From the NCBI GenBank assembly GCA_022796015.1, contig JAAWHU010000018.1, positions 1 to 47,296 on the forward strand: a stretch of 47,296 nucleotides of DNA. The letters are read 5' to 3'. Position numbers and translations under genes: made by a program. Shown piece after piece: positions 43,608 to 47,296 of this stretch; the first letter of the stretch is position 1, and every line of letters starts with the position of its first letter. The notes under the pieces were generated by a model. That model was given only the letters and a program-made list of their open reading frames with translations, was not told where the DNA came from and made no database searches. Origin of the DNA: Hungatella sp. Its GTDB lineage: Bacteria; Bacillota; Clostridia; Lachnospirales; Lachnospiraceae.

Positions 43608-45881
43608 TTACTGCGCCTCATCCTTCTCGGCCGCTTCTGTTCCAGGGTAAAAGAATTCCAGAATCTGTCTGTAAGTTTTCCCGGCCTTGGCCATGGCCTG
43701 AGCTCCGTTCTGGCTCATGCCCACTCCATGTCCGTAACCCCCGCCGTAGATGGTAAAGGTGATCACACCCTCCGAATCCGGCGGTCCCGCCTCGATGGCC
43801 ACAAAGGCACTGGGAAGGGACTCCCAGCCTGTCACGGTATTCCCGTTATTTTGACAGATCTCAAGCTCTGAGCTTCCCAGGATGCTTCGGATCTGCCCTT
43901 CTCCCCGGATCTCCTTGGTTCCCTCTGTCCCCTGAATCACCAAAATCCTGCCGATGCCTCCTGTGGAACGCTCCTTCATGGTCATTCCCGTAATGCTGCC
44001 GATGCCTGGCACCTTCTTCTGAAGCTGAAGGCTGGTAAGTTTCGTGTTCCATCGGAACATGGCAAACCCCGACTCATAGCAGGAGGGCTGGCTTTTTATG
44101 TACTCTGCAAAGGCCTTGTTGCCAGATAGATCCAGGGCTCCGCCACCTTCCTTCACTGCCACCCCTTTTAAGTAGGGATAGCTGGACTGATCCGCACCCC
44201 AGATGGTCCCGTCTGTCGTATGGCCGCAGGAAGTGGAAAAATAGTAAATCTCCGCCACCTCCCCTTGATACATCACCATCTTCCCGTAGGTCTCGTCCAC
44301 GGCCCTGTCTGTGGAGTCAAAGGTATTGGTATTGTTGTAGACCTGATATCTGGTGCTGTCGTCCACATGGGCTCCGTAATTTTTATAGCTGTTGGCCATG
44401 ATCTGCCGCCAGGCATACGTCCGGGCGCAGACTGCCTGAGTCTTTAAGGCTTCTAACTCATAGCTTGCCGGCATCTCGCTGGGCACCACCCGCTTTAAAT
44501 ATTCCTCCAGATACACCTCATTGACCAGAACCAGCCCTTCTGCCTCCTGCTTGATCTCCAGATGGCCGGGGTACTGAGGAGTCATATCCGCTCTCCTTAT
44601 GGTGGGGACCCGGATTCCTGCATTCTCATCATCAGGCTTTAACACCACCCTCTCCCCGGCAAGGGCGGCATCCCCCGAATGAAAGGTTACCACATCTCCC
44701 GCCTGAAAGGGCTCCTCCTTATCCCCTATGGCCATGACCCCGGGGCTTAAGAATTCCAGGGTAATGCTCTCATGAAAAATCGTCTTGAAATTGGTGTTCA
44801 TAACCAGGACCCGAATGGTCTGGGCATCCACAGGGCGCAGGGTAAGGGCAGCACAAAGACGGCCATCTGCCACCACGAACTCCTGGGCATCATAACCTAC
44901 CAAAACATCGGAAAGCCCCTGCCTCCGCAGTTCTCCGTAGAGACGATACACCTGAAAATCATCATCCAGCGGCACCTGTCCGTAACCTTCGATCTCAATA
45001 AAATCCTCCCGGACCTCCAAGACCTTCCCGCCGATGCGCTCCTTCTTCAGCACGATCTTTTTTACTTGTCCGTCCGTCAGGTACACGTCTGCCACCTGGC
45101 CGGTCATATTGTCAGGCTCCTTCATCCTGGCCTTTACAGGCAGCTCCCTTGTGAGAGAACCCACATAGGCAGTTACCTCCTGGCCCTCAGCCTTCACAAT
45201 CCATACATTCTTATAGACCACAGAATCCGAAACCTTCTCTATGACCCGCAGGATCTCGCTGCCGCTTGAGAGAACCTTAATCTCCCTGTCCCGATACCCT
45301 CCAAGGCCCAGGCCCTCAAAGCCCCGCACTCCCTGGCTGGTGTAGGCTCTCCAGGAAACCCCGTCCTCCACATCCTCAAAAGTGCCGTAGACGAAAAACG
45401 TCTCCTCCCTTACTCCCTTTTCCTCCTGCCACACTTGAAGCTCCCGGCAGATTTCCTCGTATAATTTCCACCACTCTGCCGTGGGGTAGGGCTTTGAACT
45501 GTTTTTCTCTGTAAGCTCCACCCGGCCCTTTAAATGCTCTGACACCTGTCCCGCCAGATAATCCGCCTCCGCATAGGTAAGATAGCTTTCCGCATCCTTC
45601 TCCGTGGCCGGAGTCAGCTCCCTAATGATCCATCCCTTCTGGTACAGAAGGTCCATATACTTCACATACCACTGGTTTTGACTGGCAGCAGGAAACGCAG
45701 AGTCCTTCTCTGCCGCCTGCCGGCACTCATCCAAAGTGGCATCAGAAAGAGCCGCCGCCTTATAAGCAGCGGCCCAGGTGACTCCGTCCTTCCTGGGCTC
45801 CATAAGAAGGATGACCATAACCAGCACCATCACCGTGACAGGAATGCCCAGCATCCATCTTATCATTCTTTTTCTTTTCAT
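43608..45881 (-). CDS. SpoIID/LytB-domain protein
   Basis: 757-aa envelope protein. One N-terminal transmembrane anchor (about 8-27), a long unassigned extracytoplasmic region (about 30-430) and a C-terminal SpoIID/LytB domain: VYLEEYLKRVVPSEMP, LKTQAVCARTYAW, YFSTSCGHT, and GYGHGVGMSQNGAQAMA (catalytic/lytic signature of SpoIID). SpoIID is a sporulation transglycosylase; this larger relative may act in cell-wall or spore remodelling, but sporulation is inferred. 6 bp after the AI-2E-type gene, probably co-transcribed. Confidence 0.9.
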   Translation of the reverse strand: MKRKRMIRWMLGIPVTVMVLVMVILLMEPRKDGVTWAAAYKAAALSDATLDECRQAAEKDSAFPAASQNQWYVKYMDLLYQKGWIIRELTPATEKDAESYLTYAEADYLAGQVSEHLKGRVELTEKNSSKPYPTAEWWKLYEEICRELQVWQEEKGVREETFFVYGTFEDVEDGVSWRAYTSQGVRGFEGLGLGGYRDREIKVLSSGSEILRVIEKVSDSVVYKNVWIVKAEGQEVTAYVGSLTRELPVKARMKEPDNMTGQVADVYLTDGQVKKIVLKKERIGGKVLEVREDFIEIEGYGQVPLDDDFQVYRLYGELRRQGLSDVLVGYDAQEFVVADGRLCAALTLRPVDAQTIRVLVMNTNFKTIFHESITLEFLSPGVMAIGDKEEPFQAGDVVTFHSGDAALAGERVVLKPDDENAGIRVPTIRRADMTPQYPGHLEIKQEAEGLVLVNEVYLEEYLKRVVPSEMPASYELEALKTQAVCARTYAWRQIMANSYKNYGAHVDDSTRYQVYNNTNTFDSTDRAVDETYGKMVMYQGEVAEIYYFSTSCGHTTDGTIWGADQSSYPYLKGVAVKEGGGALDLSGNKAFAEYIKSQPSCYESGFAMFRWNTKLTSLQLQKKVPGIGSITGMTMKERSTGGIGRILVIQGTEGTKEIRGEGQIRSILGSSELEICQNNGNTVTGWESLPSAFVAIEAGPPDSEGVITFTIYGGGYGHGVGMSQNGAQAMAKAGKTYRQILEFFYPGTEAAEKDEAQ

Positions 45882-45887
45882 AAAGTC

Positions 45888-47126
45888 CTACCTGACATAA
45901 GTTTTCTTTTCTTCATCAATATAGTCCAGAACACCATAATCGTCGGTTATTGTTGACAGCTGCTTTTTCTTAAGACGCTTATTGACCCACTCGGCAGTAA
46001 GTCGATAAATCACCGCAAAGGTGGGCACCCCGATAATCATGCCTGCCGGGCCCATAATCCCGCCGAAAAACAGGATGGAAAACAATACCCAGAAGCTGGA
46101 GACCCCCGTGGAATTCCCCAAAATCTTAGGTCCGATAATATTGCCATCCAGCTGCTGGATCACGAGAATGGAAAGCAAAAACCACAGACATTTCTGAGGA
46201 CTCACCAAGAGAACCAGAATCGCACTGGGAATGGCGCCGATAAAGGGACCGAAGAAGGGAATAATATTGGTGACTCCCACGATCACGCTGATCAGCACGG
46301 TGTAAGGCATCTTAATGATGCTGAGCCATACAAAGGTGAGAATCCCTATAATCAGGGAATCCACCAGCTTTCCGATAATAAATCCGCCGAAAACCTTATG
46401 GATATACCTCCATTTATCCACTACCTCATTGGCTGTGGGCAGGGGGAAGATACTGTAGATAATCTTTTTTGCCTGGGCAGTAAGAGTATCCTTAATATTC
46501 AGAAGATATACCATGACAATAATGCCGATGAGAGCATTTTTAACCAGATTCACCACACCTACCACGCTGGTATACACTCCCGTGATCACCTTCTCGATAT
46601 TGGGAATCAGCTGAGTGGTGGACTGAACCCAGTCAATAAGCTTTTCCACCCCTTGATTATAAACATTTAAAACCGTCATCTCAATATCCGGATAATCGGC
46701 AAACAGGGTTTCGATCCCCAAGGCAATCTTCGCCGCATTGCTGGGAATGGAATTCACAATTCCTTTCATGCTCTCAATAACCCTTGGGAGAATAAGCCAC
46801 ACCAACCCTGTGATCACCACAATGAGAAAAGCAAGGCTTGTGACAGTGGCAGCTGCCTTTGCAGTCACATTCCTCCGCTTCCCCGACTTCATATACGGAT
46901 TCAGAAGCCGATCGGTTATCCTGCGGGTATGGTTGTACACAGGGGTCAGAAGGTATGCCAGGATGGCTCCATAAGTAATCGGGGCAAGAATCTGTCCAAG
47001 TTTCCGGATGGTCTGCCACACAGACTGCCAGCGGATAAACATAAGCGCCGCCGCAATACAGGTGACGATCACCAGACTTGCAGTCACTCCCCAGTAAATA
47101 TAATCACGAAATTTATGTTCTTTCAT
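45888..47126 (-). CDS. AI-2E-family (TqsA/YdiK/PerM-like) transporter
   Basis: 412-aa integral membrane protein with about seven to eight helices and a loop region between about 170 and 215. Characteristic stretches: PLPTANEVVDKWRYIHKVFGGFIIGKLVDSLIIG, GVTNIIPFFGPFIGAIPSAILVLLVSPQK, and LDGNIIGPKILGNSTGVSSFWVLFSILFFGGIMGPAGMIIGVPTFAVIY. The family exports autoinducer-2 or ions; the cargo here is unknown. GAGGG is about 7 nt before ATG 47126. Confidence 0.92.
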   Translation of the reverse strand: MKEHKFRDYIYWGVTASLVIVTCIAAALMFIRWQSVWQTIRKLGQILAPITYGAILAYLLTPVYNHTRRITDRLLNPYMKSGKRRNVTAKAAATVTSLAFLIVVITGLVWLILPRVIESMKGIVNSIPSNAAKIALGIETLFADYPDIEMTVLNVYNQGVEKLIDWVQSTTQLIPNIEKVITGVYTSVVGVVNLVKNALIGIIVMVYLLNIKDTLTAQAKKIIYSIFPLPTANEVVDKWRYIHKVFGGFIIGKLVDSLIIGILTFVWLSIIKMPYTVLISVIVGVTNIIPFFGPFIGAIPSAILVLLVSPQKCLWFLLSILVIQQLDGNIIGPKILGNSTGVSSFWVLFSILFFGGIMGPAGMIIGVPTFAVIYRLTAEWVNKRLKKKQLSTITDDYGVLDYIDEEKKTYVR

Positions 47127-47150
47127 TGGTATCCCTCACTGTTTATCTGA

Positions 47151-47179
47151 ATTATAACCACTTCTGTACTTCTTATGTA
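47151..47179 (-). promoter_or_regulatory. Promoter of the AI-2E/SpoIID unit
   Basis: Minus strand: TATAAT (47151-47156) is exact. A -35-like TACATA at 17-bp spacing is weak, so only the -10 is convincing. Confidence 0.5.
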
Positions 47180-47207
47180 TAGATTACCACATATTTCCAA
47201 AAAGATA

Positions 47208-47229
47208 AAGCAGCGATTGCTCGCTGCTT
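47208..47229 (-). terminator. Terminator upstream of the AI-2E gene
   Basis: AAGCAGCGA-TTGC-TCGCTGCTT is a perfect 9-bp stem; on the minus strand it is followed by TATCTTTTT. It would end the transcript of the gene beyond the right edge. Confidence 0.75.
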
Positions 47230-47259
47230 TCATCTTTTGTAATCCCAAAATGCCGGTTC

Positions 47260-47296
47260 TTACAATTTGACGCCTAGCCATGCTAGGTGGGTGACC
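47260..47296 (-). CDS. 3' end of an upstream gene (partial)
   Basis: The frame reading ...VTHLAWLGVKL then TAA at 47260-47262 ends about 30 bp before the terminator at 47208-47229, a position consistent with a gene's C-terminus. Only 11 codons are visible, so the assignment is tentative and function unknown. An inverted repeat CCTAGCcatGCTAGG lies within it. Confidence 0.3.
   Translation of the reverse strand, partial: VTHLAWLGVKL

Noticed and set aside
47123-47281. 52-aa minus-strand ORF running into the AI-2E start
   Set aside because: It spans a terminator hairpin and a promoter, so it is probably a chance open frame.
47250-47296. SRP RNA or other structured RNA at the right edge
   Set aside because: A short GCTAGGTGGG resemblance is insufficient and a gene end plus terminator explains it better.

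Overview
This 47.3 kb window looks like chromosome from a Lachnospiraceae/clostridial Firmicute (Clostridium cluster XIVa type). The signs are strong GGAGG ribosome sites, sigma-A promoters with 16-17 bp spacers, a short HisG paired with HisZ, PPi-type phosphofructokinase, an HPr with a regulatory serine, and moderate GC. I see no rRNA, tRNA, CRISPR array, prophage or transposase gene. Nearly every gene is on the minus strand; only the amidohydrolase (4.7-5.8 kb) and tcdA (40.0-40.8 kb) are on the plus strand.

Layout by coordinate. 0-4.2 kb: sensor histidine kinase and a large polytopic membrane protein. 4.2-5.8 kb: regulatory palindrome, promoter, interspersed repeat, amidohydrolase. 5.9-10.9 kb: operon ybaK-dus-hisA-hisIE-pepT (read right to left). 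10.9-15.2 kb: GH13 amylase, lipoprotein, SIR2-domain protein. 15.3-19.1 kb: TetR regulator, dCMP deaminase, topoisomerase III and a small upstream protein. 19.1-25.9 kb: hisZ-hisG-hisD-(40-aa ORF)-hisB-GNAT-LRR membrane protein. 26-28.6 kb: HPr, queH, LysM protein. 28.7-35.5 kb: rpoD, then a unit patatin-argF-small membrane protein-birA-mutY-lipid kinase. 35.6-39.8 kb: SPFH/NfeD pair, then nadE and an rRNA methyltransferase. 40-47.3 kb: tcdA, MATE exporter, PPi-PFK, SpoIID/LytB protein, AI-2E-type permease, and the edge of another gene.

Histidine synthesis is split. HisZ/HisG (step 1), HisD and HisB are in one operon; HisA and HisIE lie about 9 kb further along. HisF, HisH, HisC and histidinol phosphatase are not in the window. 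HisIE carries an extra N-terminal HisF-like barrel that appears to have lost its catalytic aspartates.

The most striking non-coding feature is a family of about 214-bp non-coding foldback elements: four copies of essentially one kind plus one half copy. They have extended terminal inverted repeats (TAGGTAATTG... and GAATATTCTGACCATATC). Two copies are flanked by direct repeats of 10 and 13 bp, as expected of target-site duplications, and have landed on the stop codons of hisZ and the LysM gene inside operons. Paired base changes in the two arms keep the hairpin intact, and all copies are in the same orientation relative to neighbouring transcription. This looks like a MITE-like or transcribed structured-RNA family.
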